This document shows positions 1 to 23,159 of a DNA stretch of 64,000 bases, in pieces. Under the pieces are notes generated by a model. The model had not been told where the DNA came from. It worked only from the letters and a program-made list of their open reading frames with translations, and did not search any database. The stretch lies in the NCBI GenBank assembly GCA_963575645.1, contig OY754470.1, positions 26,394,501 through 26,458,500 on the forward strand. The letters run 5' to 3'. Numbering within the stretch: position 1 is the first letter of the stretch; each line of letters starts with the position of its first letter. The position numbers and the translations under genes were made by a program. This DNA is from Xanthostigma xanthostigma (taxonomy: Eukaryota > Arthropoda > Insecta > Raphidioptera > Raphidiidae).

Positions 1-10483
<10,483 letters not shown>

Positions 10484-10515
10484 TTGGCTGAATTGTTTAC
10501 TAGTTTTAACTTATA

Positions 10516-10521
10516 AATAAA
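10516..10521 (+). promoter_or_regulatory. poly(A) signal of the kynurenine 3-monooxygenase gene
   Basis: AATAAA lies 33 bases after the stop codon at 10481-10483. Further AATAAA-type sites follow near 10,700, so the exact cleavage site is not fixed. Confidence 0.5.
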
Positions 10522-10779
10522 ATGCAGAAAAAAATGTATAAAATTCACTGCCCATAAAAGATTTTCTTTTGAGAAAAATAGTTATTGTAAGTACAAAACA
10601 TTCACTTTAATAATATTATACGAAATGTATTTTATTAAAGTATTATTAAGTTCTAAATACACTTTTTTATTGTATTAATATTATTTTCAATTATGTTTTG
10701 ATAAATAAAAACTTTACATGGCAATTATGACAAATGTAATATTATAATATCATCACAAATTGAAGTCAATGAAAAAACA

Positions 10780-11560
10780 CGATTTTTTCTTAACTAAAGT
10801 TAAGCAACCGAATATAATGCTATTATATTCCCCAAAAAAACTCAAGCAACAATAATGACAATTTGAAGGCTTAACAATACCAGATTACATGATAGCATTA
10901 AGCTCAATACTGGAAAATGTACTTTTCGCTTCAAATATCTCCAAGTTTGCATCTATCTAAAAACAGAAGAAATGGTCGACACACTGCTAAGCAACCATAA
11001 GTTTGTAATAATAGACAACCATAGAATCGATATTCAAAAACTAATAACACCTTCATAAAGAGTTCTCATATCCAATATATCTGCAACCATACCACACGTA
11101 GTTTTAGAACCAGCGCTAAGAAGAATAAACCTGGAACTGATCTCTCTGATAACCTTTGTTCGGGTGGGAGTAAAGGAGGAGGGATATACTGCTTCTAGTT
11201 TTAGACGCCAAGCTTAAATTTCTCCTGAAGAAAATAATACAATTCCTGAATCAATAATAATAACTCACGAAGAAACTAATTATAGAACCTACTTAAGCAC
11301 ATATACAGGAAATTGTTTTATTTGTAAAAGTACAGAATATGTAGCTGAAAATTATCCCGAAAAAGATGACTGAAGCAACACACTAGAGGAAGTCCCGTAA
11401 TTTAAAAATGGAACCCCCGACAACGACCACACCAACAGACACAAACAGTGTACATAATATTAAAAAAAAAAAAAACACCGATAGTGAAGATGACCAAATA
11501 CCACCTACACCAAACGCTACTCAAAACTTCAAAATTCCCCTTCAAACAGTGTAGAACCTT
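10780..11560 (+). mobile_element. Jockey-type LINE ORF1 remnant
   Basis: One frame from about 10,990 reads NHKFVIIDNHRIDIQKLITP, stop, RVLISNISATIPHVVLEPAL, and later ITHEETNYRTYLSTYTGNCF followed by ICKSTEY. This is the end of a Gag-like LINE ORF1 with a decayed zinc knuckle (one C-x2-C remains). Two internal stop codons in this frame show it is dead. No RT follows. Confidence 0.7.
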
Positions 11561-11569
11561 AAATCCAAA

Positions 11570-12480
11570 TCTACTCTAGCAAGTATCTCAAATTTGATAT
11601 CTTATTTTAGAAGGACGCGAAAGTAATGCTATGCCTTGGAGGCAATTTTCTTCGCACGGTTACAATGCAACTGACAATCAAGGTTAATTGGCACACAGGT
11701 TACCTTGATCCATGAATGATTTCAGCTCGCAAACCGTTTATATTTTTATCAACCACGCAGTGTCAATTAATAGGTTAACTACCCTCAGGCCACACTTTGG
11801 ATTGCAGTTTGCGATTCAATGAATTAGCGCTCCCGGGAACCCAAGCTCTTACTGGTCGATTCGCGTATGCCGCGGCTTACAGATTCTCTAGCACAAAAAT
11901 ATAGACGCTGATGACCTTAGCTGTTGAGCGTTTATAATGTACAGTCTGTCTATCGATAGATTCCCCGGATGACGGCATTACCCCAACTACAATCCAACAG
12001 AATGAAGTCACCACTGTATCTCCTAATCTTGGCTAACGGTGCAGTATATTATTTGGTAATGATTTTACAGGTAGTCAAAATAAAAACTAAATAAATTGAG
12101 ATTTACAGTGTACGTTTTGATATAATGTCTCATAACTACAATGTGTGTAAATACCCTCATTGGATATTTTTACATTTTATTAACATATCCATTTAGAAAC
12201 ATTTTTAATTAATTTATTTTTATTATTGAAATAAAATTAAGTTAAAATATGAATTATTCCATATCACCTGTACATGTTACATGTAATTAGAAAAATATAA
12301 ATGTTTCAATTATTAATGTATTGTTATTTTCTTCACAAATACCCGCCCGCCCATTATATAATATTATAAATACATTTCTAAATTTTTCCCTGCGTTTTTA
12401 AGTGGACTTCGATATCCTCCTGAACACAATGGAAACGAAACCATTCAAATTGGCTAACAAAAGATGTGTGAATAAAAAAT
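11570..12480. other. AT-rich stretch, no gene seen
   Basis: A moderately GC-rich block at about 11,640-12,000 (CTGATGACCTTAGCTGTTGA among others) looks like repeat sequence, but no coding frame or termini were found. The remainder is simple AT-rich DNA. Confidence 0.4.
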
Positions 12481-13367
12481 ATAAGATAAATGTTACAATT
12501 TACTAGCTGCTGGTATCCCCGCGCATCCGCCCGCGATTGAGGAAAAACAAAAGCAACGGCAATAGTCGATATTCCTTGTCCATCAGTAACTCAGTGTTAA
12601 AGTAGATTAAGCCCCCTAAGGGCCTAAATTTTTAAAAATCTTTTCTTAGTGCTCGCTTACGACATATAGAGAACTTATGTGCAAAATTTCACCGCTTTAG
12701 TCTATGCCGTTGTACGCCAGTTCTGTGGTAGAGTTTTAACTGAGCAGATTTAAGCACCTTAGACGATGAATTTTAAAAATCCTTTCTTAGTGCTCACTTG
12801 CGCCATATAGGGGATTTCTGTGTAAAATTTCATGCTTCCAGATCCACCGGTTTAGCCTGTGCGTTGTACGGTCAGTCAATGTTAGAGTTTTAACTAAGTA
12901 GATTAACCCCCTTAGGGGATGAATTTTCAAAAATCATTTCTTAGTGCTCACTTACGCTATATAGGGGACTTCTGTGCAAAATTGCATGCTTCCAGATTCA
13001 CCGGTTTAGACTGTGCGTTGTACGGTCAGTCAATGTTAGAGTTTTAACTAAGTAGATTAACCCCCTTAGGGGATGAATTTTCAAAAATCCTTCTCAAGTA
13101 CACATCCACGTTATATAAGGAACTTATGTGCAAAATTTCATTGCTCAAGACCTACCGGTTTAGGCTGTGCGTTGTCTGTCAGCCTTTAGACGGACTTTTT
13201 TTTGTTAAAAAAAGTGAAAAAATGTGTAAAAAATCGATAAAACGTAAATATCAAAAATTTGCTATCCGGCACCCAGAAACAGTTAGAGGTATTTATAGCA
13301 AGTAAAACAAGACGTCAGTCTGTTATCTAATTAATTATATATTTAAAAATTTAACCCCTTCCACAGT

Positions 13368-13649
13368 CAGGGCCGGACTCACTTTGGTCTTTTTGAAATT
13401 TGTAAAATTGCTGAAAAAAGTAGGTAAATTCAATATGTCTTTTTCTGAGTGTATAAAAAGAATTCTAAGTAATGGGAAAAAATAGCTTTTAGTGAAAAGA
13501 AACATAAGAACACAGTTGTTCAACAGAAAAGTAAACTATCTTGTTTATTTATAAATCTGTTCAAAACAGACAGTTTGACCGGGTCTTTCCAAAAACCGGG
13601 CCGTAGACATTTGTCTCATTAATTGTCTATATACAATAATCCGGCCCTG
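13368..13649. mobile_element. hAT-type MITE (CAGGGCCGGA family), copy 1
   Basis: Ends are CAGGGCCGGACTC and ATCCGGCCCTG. CCACAGT/CTACAGT flank it as an imperfect target duplication. Confidence 0.7.
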
Positions 13650-14296
13650 CTACAGTATTTCAATATTGCATAATAGTCTTAAAATTCGTCCTTGACAAAA
13701 TACAAACAAGCAGGTATAATAATAATTAATATGGTACCAAAACAGTTTTTTTTTGTATTTTTGTAGACATTAGAAATTTTAAGTTAAGATAAAGACATCA
13801 AAATATCACTTCAGTGTTAAATCGATATAATTTACATAGATATTATGCATACATAATAAGCATGATAAGGAAACAAAATAGTAATTAATGTTGAAGCTTT
13901 TCAAGTCTAATTTAAAATTGTCAAATTACAGACATGACCTTTTGATTTAGGACTGCAGCATAAGCAGTATTCGACATTACGCAATCTATAAAAATTCGTC
14001 AGTCAATAATATAAACACAAAAGTATTAGGCGCCCAGCTAAATAACAATTTTACACATAAACTAGCTGTTACCCACGACATCGTCCGCGTGAAATTTATG
14101 TTTGTAAATTTGAATGTATACTATTTGCAGTTAGAACTTTTAGCTTAACATTTCCGTTTGGATATATTTCTGTTTTGTTATGCAAAATTGTCCCAAACAC
14201 CTGTCAATAATTACAAGATTGATGCACAATTTTTTTCTATAATAATAAAAAAAAGGTCATAGGGGGGCCCTATTATCCTAACGTGCCCAAGGCCTC

Positions 14297-14590
14297 CAGT
14301 AGGTTAAAGACGGCCCGCAAGCAGAATCTATTCTGAAATTAACTACTACAAATATCATATATGACACCTGGCATCAATGAACTTATCCAAAACAAGAGAC
14401 CTCAGATGTCTGGATCCTCAAGCTCAAGATAATTTACCCTTTTTATTACCTTTATATGAAAATTGATTTAAACTTAGTAAATAAAGATTTTAAATTTGTA
14501 TGTGGATTAGTTTTTAATTCAGAGTCTGGCCCGCTAACACACCCTTAATCTTATAAATGGTCCTTTAGAAAAATCAGTCTGACACCCCTG
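14297..14590. mobile_element. hAT-type MITE (CAGGGGTGTCA family), copy in the left arm
   Basis: The 3' end TCAGTCTGACACCCCTG and interior CCTTTATATGAAAATTGA match the complete copy at 56,731. No clean duplication was seen. Confidence 0.65.
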
Positions 14591-14627
14591 ATAGGGGACT
14601 TCTGTGCAAATTTGCATGCTTCTAGAC

Positions 14628-14915
14628 CAGGCCTGGGCAAATGGCGGCCCGCGGGCCGAATCCGCGAAGCATTTTATAAATTTTAGAAAAATAGTAAAGA
14701 AATAGCAAGGGCTAGAACAGATGAAAAAAAAAGTGGGTCGTACAAATTCACAGACGTACAGACAAAGCGAGTACATATAGGCGCTTTAGCTTACGCTATT
14801 CGCGCCTAAAAAAAGGACTTAGGAGCTTTTTTTTAGCTTTCCACATTTTTTTTTGCCCGCGATATAATTTTCATCAGCTATGTGGCCCGGCGATCAAAAG
14901 ATTTGCCCGCCCATG
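14628..14915. mobile_element. hAT-type MITE (CAGGCCTGGGCAAA family)
   Basis: Ends are CAGGCCTGGGCAAATGG and TTTGCCCGCCCATG. TTCTAGAC is duplicated at 14,620-14,627 and 14,916-14,923. It cuts one of the 150-bp units cleanly in two. Confidence 0.85.
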
Positions 14916-15429
14916 TTCTAGACCCACCGGTTCAGACTGTCGTAACGGTCTATCAATGTTAGAGTTTCAACTAAGTAGATTAACCCATTTAGGGGATGAA
15001 TTTTCAAAAATCCTTCTTAAGTACACATCCACGTTATATAAGGAACTCATGTGCAAAATTTCATTGATCTTGACCTACGGTGTACGGTCAGCCAATGTTA
15101 GAGTTTTAACTAAGTAGATCAACCCCCTTAGGGGATGAATTTTCAATAATTTTTCTCTAGTACACATCCAGTTATATAAGGAATTCATATGCAAAATTTC
15201 ATTGCACTAGACCTACCGGTTTTGGCTGTGCGTTGTCTGTCAGCCTTTAGGGGGACTTTTTTTCTTAAGAAAAAGTGAAAAAATGTGTAAAAATCCATAA
15301 AACGTAAATATCAAAAATTTGCTATCCGGCACCCAGAAACAGTTAAGAGGTGTTTACAGCAAATAAAACAAGACGACAGACTTGTTATCTAATTAATTAT
15401 AATTTTAATATTGAAACCCCTTCGACAGT

Positions 15430-15657
15430 CAGGGCCGGACTAACTCACTTTGGCACTCTAGTCTTTTTCTTTAGATTTTAGAATAACCATATAAAAAGCA
15501 ACACAATTTTGTTATTTGTTTATTGTACACAGTTGTCCAACAGAAAAGTAAACTATCTTGTTTACAAATATGTCTAAAATAGACAATTTGACCAGGTCCT
15601 TCTAAAAACCGGACCCTAAACATTTGTCTTATTTGTCTATACAATAATCCAGTCCTG
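15430..15657. mobile_element. hAT-type MITE (CAGGGCCGGA family), copy 2
   Basis: Ends are CAGGGCCGGAC and CCAGTCCTG, with CGACAGT/CCACAGT flanks in the same site context as copy 1. This suggests it was duplicated along with its surroundings. Confidence 0.6.
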
Positions 15658-16328
15658 CCCACAGTATTGTAATAGGTATTGCATAATAGTTTTAAAATTC
15701 TTCTTTGACAAAATATAAACAAGCAGGTATAATAATAATTAATTTGGTAGGTACCAAAACAGTTTTATTTATTATTTTTGCAGATATTAAAACGCCCAGC
15801 CTAAACCGGTAGGTCTAGAATCTAGACCCACCGGTTTAGGCTGTGCGTTGTACGGTCAGTCAATGTTTTTACTAAGCAGATTAACCCTATTAGGGGATGA
15901 ATTTTCAAAAATCCTTGTTTAGTTACACATCCACTTTATATTAGGAACTTATGTGCAAAATTTCATTGCTCTAGACCTACCGATTTAGCTTGTGCGTTGT
16001 CTGTCAACCTTTTAGAGGGTGAAAAAGTTTTTTATTGCAATATTTCTCAAAAACGTAAATATCAGAAATTTGTTATCCGGATCCCAGAACTATTTAAGAG
16101 GTATTTATTGCGAATTAAACAGAGACGACTATAAAACCTACATAAGTACTAAAGTAAGCTACATAGGCTTACGTAGGCGTACGCACGGAAGTAATAATTA
16201 TACTCGGCACTTGTAATTTTTTTCTAATGTGTTAAGCTAGAAGTGAAACTTCTTTAGTTGTAGCATTTGTTGACGTTTTTAATATTTCAGGATTATGAAA
16301 TGGTTATGTGGAATTTGTTAGACTAGAG

Positions 16329-16611
16329 CAGGGGTGGGAAAATCTTTTGATCGTCGGGCCACATTGCTGATGAAAATTTGACTGTGGGCCAAGAATTTGG
16401 AGAGCAAAAAAAAAACTTTGTCGCGGCCATTCGGGGAGCAAAAAAAAAAGGTCCTTCCATTTCCACAACAAAGAGATCTTTTTTCATCTATTGTGGCTGG
16501 GTGCCTGCGCCAAATTATATTGGCAAACTATTTTCGCTCTTAATAATCATTTATAAAATGCTTCGCGGGGCGGAGAAAATTCTACTGCGGGCCGCCATTT
16601 GCCCAGGCCTG
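16329..16611. mobile_element. hAT-type MITE (CAGGGGTGGG family)
   Basis: Ends are CAGGGGTGGGAAAATC and TTTGCCCAGGCCTG. The flanks do not show a matching 8-bp duplication, so the insertion site has been rearranged or mutated. Confidence 0.7.
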
Positions 16612-17190
16612 GTATAGACCATAGGGTATAGGGAACGATCTTAGACAATATCTATCAATTGCCCGCTCAAAGAAAAATCCACGAAGTTCAGAAACTGAAA
16701 TTAAAAAAGTTTTGGAGACACTGTTTTGTCATTAAAGACGGCAAAATGTGGTGTGAGTTATAAAAACTATTATACAACTATGTTTTGTCTTGTTCTATTC
16801 GCTATTAATACCTCTTAACTGGTTCTGGGTGCCGGATAGCAAATTTCTGATATTTACGTTTATATCGATTTTTTTTCACTCTTGATAAAAAAAAGTCCCT
16901 CGACTGACAGACAACGCACAGCCTAAACCGGTAGGTCTAGAGCAATGGAATTTTGCACATGAGTTTCTTATATAACGTGGAGTGTACTTAAGAAGGATTT
17001 TTGAAAATTCATCCTCTAAGGGGATTAATCTACTTAGTTAAAACTCTAACATTGACAGACAATACAGCGCATATAGTCTAAACGGGTGGGTCCAGAAGTA
17101 TAAAATTTACATGGGAGTTATATGACATGTGAGCACTAAAAAATAATCTTTGAAAATTCACCTCTAAGAGGCTTAAATCTTTAAATTTAT

Positions 17191-17505
17191 CAGGGCTGTC
17201 ACACGGATATTTATAAAGGGCGTGTTACCGGGCCAGACTCTAAATTAAAAACTAATAACTATACTAAATTGAAATCTTTATTTATTTAGTTTAAATCAAT
17301 TTTCATATAAAGGTAATAAAAAGGGTAAATTATCTTGAGCTTGAGGATCCAGACACCTGGGGACTCTTGTTTTTGATAAGCTCATTGATGTCAGGTGTCA
17401 TATTAGTGGTAGTTATTTTCAGAATAGATTCTGGTCGCTGGCTGTCTTTTACCTATATTGGAGGCCCTGGGCACATTAGGATAATGAGGCCCCTATCTTG
17501 TTTTA
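17191..17505. mobile_element. hAT-type MITE (CAGGGGTGTCA family), copy in the right arm
   Basis: It starts CAGGGCTGTCACACGG and mirrors the 14,297-14,590 copy. The far end is blurred. Confidence 0.55.
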
Positions 17506-18107
17506 TTATTATAGAAAAAAAATGTGCTTCAATCTTGATTGACAGGTGTTTGGGACAATTCTGTAAAACAAAACAAAAATATATCCAAACGGAAATGTTA
17601 AGCTAAAAGTTCTAACTGCAAATAGTATACATTCAAATATACCAACCTTACAAACATAAATTCAACGCGAACGAAGACGCGGGTAGCAGCTAGTTTATGT
17701 GTAGAATTATTATTTATCTGGGCGCCTGATACTTTTGTGTTTATATTATTGACTGACGAATTTTTATAGATTGGGTAATGTCGAATACTACAGTCCTAAA
17801 TCAGAGGTCATGTATGTAATTTTACAGATTTGAAATATTTAGACTTGAAAAGCTGCAACATTAAATACTCTTTTGTTTCCTTATCAAACTTATTATGCAT
17901 GCATAAAATCTATGTAAATTTTATAGATTTAACACTGAAGTGTTAATTTTGATGTTTTTATCTTAACTTTAAATTTTTAATGTCTACAAAAATACAAAAA
18001 AAACTGTTTTGGAATCAAATAAATTATTTTTATCCCTACTTGTTTGTACTTTGTCAATGACGAATTTTAAAACTATTATGCAATAAAAATATTGTAATGC
18101 TGTTGGG

Positions 18108-18450
18108 CAGGGCCGGATTATTGTATAGGACAATTGAGACTAATGTCTAGGGCCCGGTTTTTAGAAGACCCGGTCAAACTGCCTATTTTGAAAAGATTTG
18201 TAAACAAGATAGTTTACTTTTCTGTTGGATAACTGTGTATAATAAACAAATAAACAAAAATGTATTGCTTGTTATATTATGGTTATTCTAAAATCTGAAG
18301 AAAATGTGTTCTTCAGTTTTTCTTATTAAATATTAATTTTTCTGATAATTTAAAATTGTTTTATACACTCAAAAAAGGACATATTTGAATTTACTCTTTT
18401 TCAACTATTTTTCAGATTTAAAGAAAAGCAAAGTAAGTAGTCCGGCCCTG
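18108..18450. mobile_element. hAT-type MITE (CAGGGCCGGA family), copy 3, inverted
   Basis: Ends are CAGGGCCGGATTATTGTATA and TCCGGCCCTG. It mirrors copy 1 across the inverted-repeat centre. Confidence 0.6.
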
Positions 18451-19177
18451 ACTGTGGAAGGGGTTAAAAATTTGAGGATATAATTAATTAGATAACAGAC
18501 TGACGTCTTGTTTTACTTGCTATAAATACCTCTAACTGTTTCTGGGTGCCGGATAGCAAATTTTTGATATTTACGTTTTATTGATTTTTACACTTTTTTT
18601 CACAATTCTTAATAAAAAAAAGTCCTTTAAAGGCTGACAGACAACGCACAGCCTAAACCGCTAGGTCTAGAGCAATGGAATTTTGCACATGAGTTAAGTG
18701 TATAACGTGGATGTGTACTAAAAAAGGATCTTTGAGAATTCATCCCCTAAGGGGGTTAATCTACTTAGTTAAAACTTAACATTGGCTGACCGTACAACGC
18801 AGTCTAAACCGGTGGGTCTAGAAGCATGAAATTTTGCACAGACGTCCCCTATATGGCGTAAGTGAGCACGAAGAAATGATTTTTGAAGACTCATCCCTTA
18901 AGGGTTAATTTACTTAGTTGTAACTCTAACATTGACTGACCGTACAACGCACAGGCTAAACCGGTGGGTTTGGAAGCATGCAAATTTGCACAGAACTCCT
19001 CTATATGGCGTAACTGAGCCCTAAGAAAGGATTTTTAAAAATTCATCCTCTAAGGGGCTGAAATCTACTTATTTAAAAGTTAAAACTCTGACACTAGGCT
19101 GACGGACAACGCAGAGTCTAAATCGGTAGGTCTAGACTCTAGAAGCATGCAATTTTGCACAGAAGTCCCCTATAACA

Positions 19178-19365
19178 GGGTTGTCAAACTGATTTTTCTA
19201 AAGGGCCATTTATAAGATTTAGGGTATGTTAGCGGGTCAGACTCTAAATTAAAAACTAAAACACATACTAAATTGAAATCTTTATTTAGTTTAAATCAAT
19301 TTTCATATAAAGGCAATAAAAATGGTAAATTAACTTGAGCTTGACGATCTAGACATCTGAGGGTA
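19178..19365. mobile_element. hAT-type MITE (CAGGGGTGTCA family), truncated
   Basis: CAGGGTTGTCAAACTGATTT and following text match the 56,731 copy for about 190 bp and then stop. Confidence 0.6.
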
Positions 19366-19448
19366 TGACCTTGACAGAGCACTTTTTCATTACACTACAT
19401 CTACATTTGTTTTATCAGACCGTTTGCTGCTCCTAATTTTAATTTTAA

Positions 19449-19658
19449 GGCCTAGTTTATATGAGAGGCGTTCAACGCGCGTTGGCCCAACGCGCGTTTA
19501 CAGTTTCTATACAATTGTATAGAACTGTTTATATGATAACGCGCGTTGGTGGCGCGTTGAACGCGCGTTATCATATAAACAGTTCTATACAATTGTATAG
19601 AAACTGTAAACGCGCGTTGGGCCAACGCGCGTTGAACGCCTCTCATATAAACTAGGCC
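19449..19658. mobile_element. almost perfect 210-bp palindromic MITE, PIF/Harbinger-like
   Basis: GGCCTAGTTTATATGAGAGG at the left is repeated exactly in inverse at the right, and the match continues to the centre (19,553.5) with only a few differences. TAA flanks both ends as a 3-bp duplication, as for PIF/Harbinger elements. The interior is rich in CAACGCGCGTT blocks. Both strands read the same 64-codon frame, which is a consequence of the symmetry and not a gene. Confidence 0.85.
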
Positions 19659-19659
19659 T

Positions 19660-21160
19660 AAATCAAGAAAGCGTCTCCGATTTTATTTTATTTGTGTTTA
19701 GTGTTGTCCCCTCGTTACGAACTCACCCTCAGCGCCGCTAAAAAAAGCTAGCCCGGATTAAATAACTTTACCCCCCATTAAGGGCAAACGTTATAAATTG
19801 GAAAGTCTGGACTACATATTGGATACATTTCAAATCCGTGTACTAATAGAGTAGGGCACACTGACTCATAAGCCGTCTTGACACAAAAAGTGAGTTTTTG
19901 AAGAATGTCAAAAATCGTCCCTTAGTATTTGTAATCCTTATTTTGTCAGTTTCAATTTAATAAAAACACGTTTAATTTTTGGTATTATAGATTTATTTCA
20001 GTTTTATAGTTTTTTGACATAGTCCACGACCAATTGATTTTTATTTTACATACACATTTTAGGTTTGGTCCATCAAATTGTTAATGTTTTAAAAGAATGT
20101 TTATAATAGTCTATTGTTAATTTGTTACAACACAATCCTGGTTTTCTGTGGAAAGAGATTATGCTTAGATAGCAGTAAACCTATCTTTTTAAGATGTTTG
20201 CATAGTTTATTAATTCGACTCTTAAACATTTTCACTTTCTTACTGATAGACTATGAAAAATATTTTTTTTTCAAAAATAATTGATTTTACAATCTGGATT
20301 CATATTATTGGAAACCAATTCCTGTTATGAGAAGTGTTCCTGCACAGCAAATAGAAAACCAAGTTTCAAATTGATTAGAAGCAGTCATTATATTTTAAAA
20401 ATAGTTTTACTTAATTCAATATTATCTAAAAGCATTTACGTTATTTACAGACAAAAAATAACAATAAAACTAATTACTAATTAAATATATTATTTTTGTA
20501 AAAAGCTAACAAATAATTATGAGGCATTACGCACAGTTATCACAATTTACAAATTTTTCGCTTATCAAAAAAATATATCAACATATGTACGTATATCTTT
20601 ATTGGCCTGGGACAGTTACTTGCTTTGGCAAAAGGAAAATGCCACTGATTTACTGATCAATTGCCTGTTGACTTAGCATTTTATATTACATATTATCGGC
20701 AGTATTTATTAACTATAAATTACCATAACTAGTATGTAGTTAATTGTAAGAGTCCCATTCTGGTAAATTACTCAAAACGAAGCTTAACATTTTTACATCG
20801 GAAAGATCATAACAACAACATTCGTAGATCTTCAGATAAAAATCGTTAATTGTCGTGAGTAATTTATTAATATCGAGATATGAATTGACTCACTCAACTT
20901 TGATTTCTAAATTTCATTTAGATATTCCAAATTTCTACTACAAGATAAGGTTAATACGACCAAAATTCAAGTAACTTAACAAAAATGTTATTTTAGATGT
21001 CAAATTTGAGTCAATCATTTAAGAATACTATGAAATGACTATTAAATAAATATTCTGATTTTCTATTTTTAAGGTGTTAAACACTGTTACTGCAATTGCA
21101 AACGTATGCAGACAATAAAATCAAAGATTGGAACCTGAAGCCATGGAAAATAAAAACTAT
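19660..21160. other. no gene seen
   Basis: AT-rich intergenic DNA without recognisable coding sequence or termini. Confidence 0.5.
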
Positions 21161-21162
21161 TA

Positions 21163-21700
21163 AGCTTAACACACACGTACCACTTTCCGACCACATTGGA
21201 ACTACAAAAAAGTGGTCGATGGTTGAGAGTACGGCATTAGTAGGTAATGTCGTGATAGCGCTCACGCGGACAACAAATTGTGGTCTGTGTTAACAACAGT
21301 CGTCGTGTGTTGGTGATATCGCCCACAAACAAACCGACCGATGTTGATCAACCCCGCTCATACGTGCAACTCGCCGACCACTAACCGACCACAGACTGAA
21401 CAGACGTACAAATAATCGAAAGTACTGTTGCTCATTAAAATAATTAAAAAAATTGTCATCGTACAGTCTTAAACGATGATAAAGTTGTTGAAATTGACTC
21501 TCGTTTCTATCTTCAAAAATTGGATGAACCCAATAAATTCTATTAATAAATCCATCGCTTTACTATCTGTTCTGTGTTGTTCATTTGTGGTTTCACCAAT
21601 GTCTGCGTGCCCACAAAACTGTTGATGGAAAGTGGTCGAGTTCAACCACATTTGGACTACTTTATTGTGGTCGGAAAGTGGTACGTGTGAGCTAAGCCTT
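21163..21700. mobile_element. TIR element, about 540 bp, unclassified
   Basis: CACACGTACCACTTTCCGAC near the left end is matched in inverse near the right end (GTCGGAAAGTGGTACGTGTG). Further inner matches around GTGGTCGA are present. No transposase was recognised. Confidence 0.75.
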
Positions 21701-21904
21701 AGACAAAAGAAAGAAAAAATAACAATTATTCAGGTTTTAAGAGAAGCGTCTAGTAATTTCCGGAATATACAGTATATCTAAATTCATACGTTTGCCAATG
21801 AAGTTTCTACTTAAATTATGTTTTATGGTCTTTACTATCTAAGTATGGCCTTGAACTGAGCAATATAGTAAATTCAGTAGAAATAATATTTTAAAGTAAA
21901 TTTT

Positions 21905-22120
21905 TCTACTGGCGCGCAAATGCCGTGACGTTAGACGCTGGTCATGGCGCGTCTTACGTTTAATTTAGTTAGATGACAGCGCGAAAATGTGTCAGTGCTT
22001 GTTGTGAGTGTGCGTTGGATGGCATTTGTTGATGGCGGCACGTAATTTACATTTATTAGTTAGTGGCACTACTTGTAACTAAAAGTTGTATTTGACAAGC
22101 TTAAAATGCTTCAAATCATC
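21905..22120 (-). repeat. dispersed repeat, diverged copy of 40,040-40,330
   Basis: GTTTAATTTAGTTA, CAGCGCGAAAATGTGT and GTTGATGGCG occur here and, in inverse orientation, at 40,040-40,330. The class is unknown. Confidence 0.5.
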
Positions 22121-22659
22121 TGCCACGTGTCCAGCGATGTTTTCTGTTTTTTCAGCTACTTTGTAGTAACTTAATAGTTAGCAATTACTATTATTAAATT
22201 ATTTGTTATAATATAAACAATCGGTCAGAATAAATCTGTTTACGTTTTAGTATAATAAATTAAGAAATGTAGATTGAAAACTTTTTTTTTCAAGCCGGCG
22301 AAAAAGAAATCCGTGGCGTAACTATAGGATGGTCACACTGGTTTAATGAGATTTAGCGGCAAGAATATACAGCAAGTGGACGTACAGCGCACCGTTCTAC
22401 AAAAGTATTTATTAATTTTCTTTCTACTGAAGTCGGTTTTGTTGTAATTTAGCAGTCTTCAAAGTTTTTCTTGCTTCCTATTCTAGACATCTTGGAATGT
22501 TGATAAAAATTTCGTTTCATAATTTTGTGGGCTTTGAACTTATTTTCTGTATGCTGAAAGAACTACCACGTGTGCCACGGGCCTCAAATTTGAATGAAAC
22601 AATATAAAAATTTGTCTACTATTTCTGTTCAGGAATATCAACCATTCATACTAAGTAGG

Positions 22660-23159
22660 GGACCCCGCACAAACCTTATGGGATTTGGTTCTCGATTAAA
22701 TTGATCAAAAATTGTTTTATTTTATAGTTTAAAGGTAAGAAAAAGTGTCCATGAGCGCATAGCTTAAAAACCAATAGATTTTTAGCTACATATTTGTTTA
22801 GAGAGATTTCAGATATAGGGATATCCATTGAATTCACAAACATGTTCCATGTTCAACTTTTGTGCTTTTTTTTTAAATAGAAAAATAGTCGAAAATTAGG
22901 TAATGTTGGAAGGTGTCACCCTGTATAAAATAATAATGTCATATTCGGATTCAGCGTACTCGAAAACATATTTCTAGATTTAAGATTGCGAATTCAATGG
23001 ATATGCCTATATCTAAAATCTCGCTAAACATATCTATAGCTAAAAATCTATTGGTTTTTAGGCTATGCGCCCATGGATACTTTTTCTTAAACTATGAAAT
23101 TAAACAATTTTCGATCAATTTATCCCAGAACCAGATCCCATAAGGTTTGTACGGGGTCC
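22660..23159. mobile_element. long-TIR MITE, copy A
   Basis: GGACCCCGCACAAACCTTAT and its inverse at the right end bound 500 bp whose two halves are mostly complementary. A second copy lies at 36,920-37,449. No coding sequence. Confidence 0.8.

Larger units (their letters stand above)
12580..19190. repeat. 6.6-kb inverted-repeat complex of about 150-bp units with nested hAT elements
   Basis: Units carrying GATTAACCCCCTTAGGGGAT, CTGTGCAAAATT and CCGGTTTAGACTGTGCGTTG recur about every 145-154 bp. They run plus-oriented at 12,580-13,210, 14,930-15,250 and 15,800-16,020, and inverted at 16,880-17,180 and 18,600-19,170. The intervening blocks (GCTATCCGGCACCCAGAAAC and both hAT types) are mirrored as well, so whole composite segments were duplicated in inverse. 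The left half has an extra block at about 14,930-15,790. No coding sequence was recognised. Confidence 0.85.

Noticed and set aside
19452-19655. 64-codon frames on both strands with nearly the same protein
   Set aside because: They are the two readings of one palindromic MITE.
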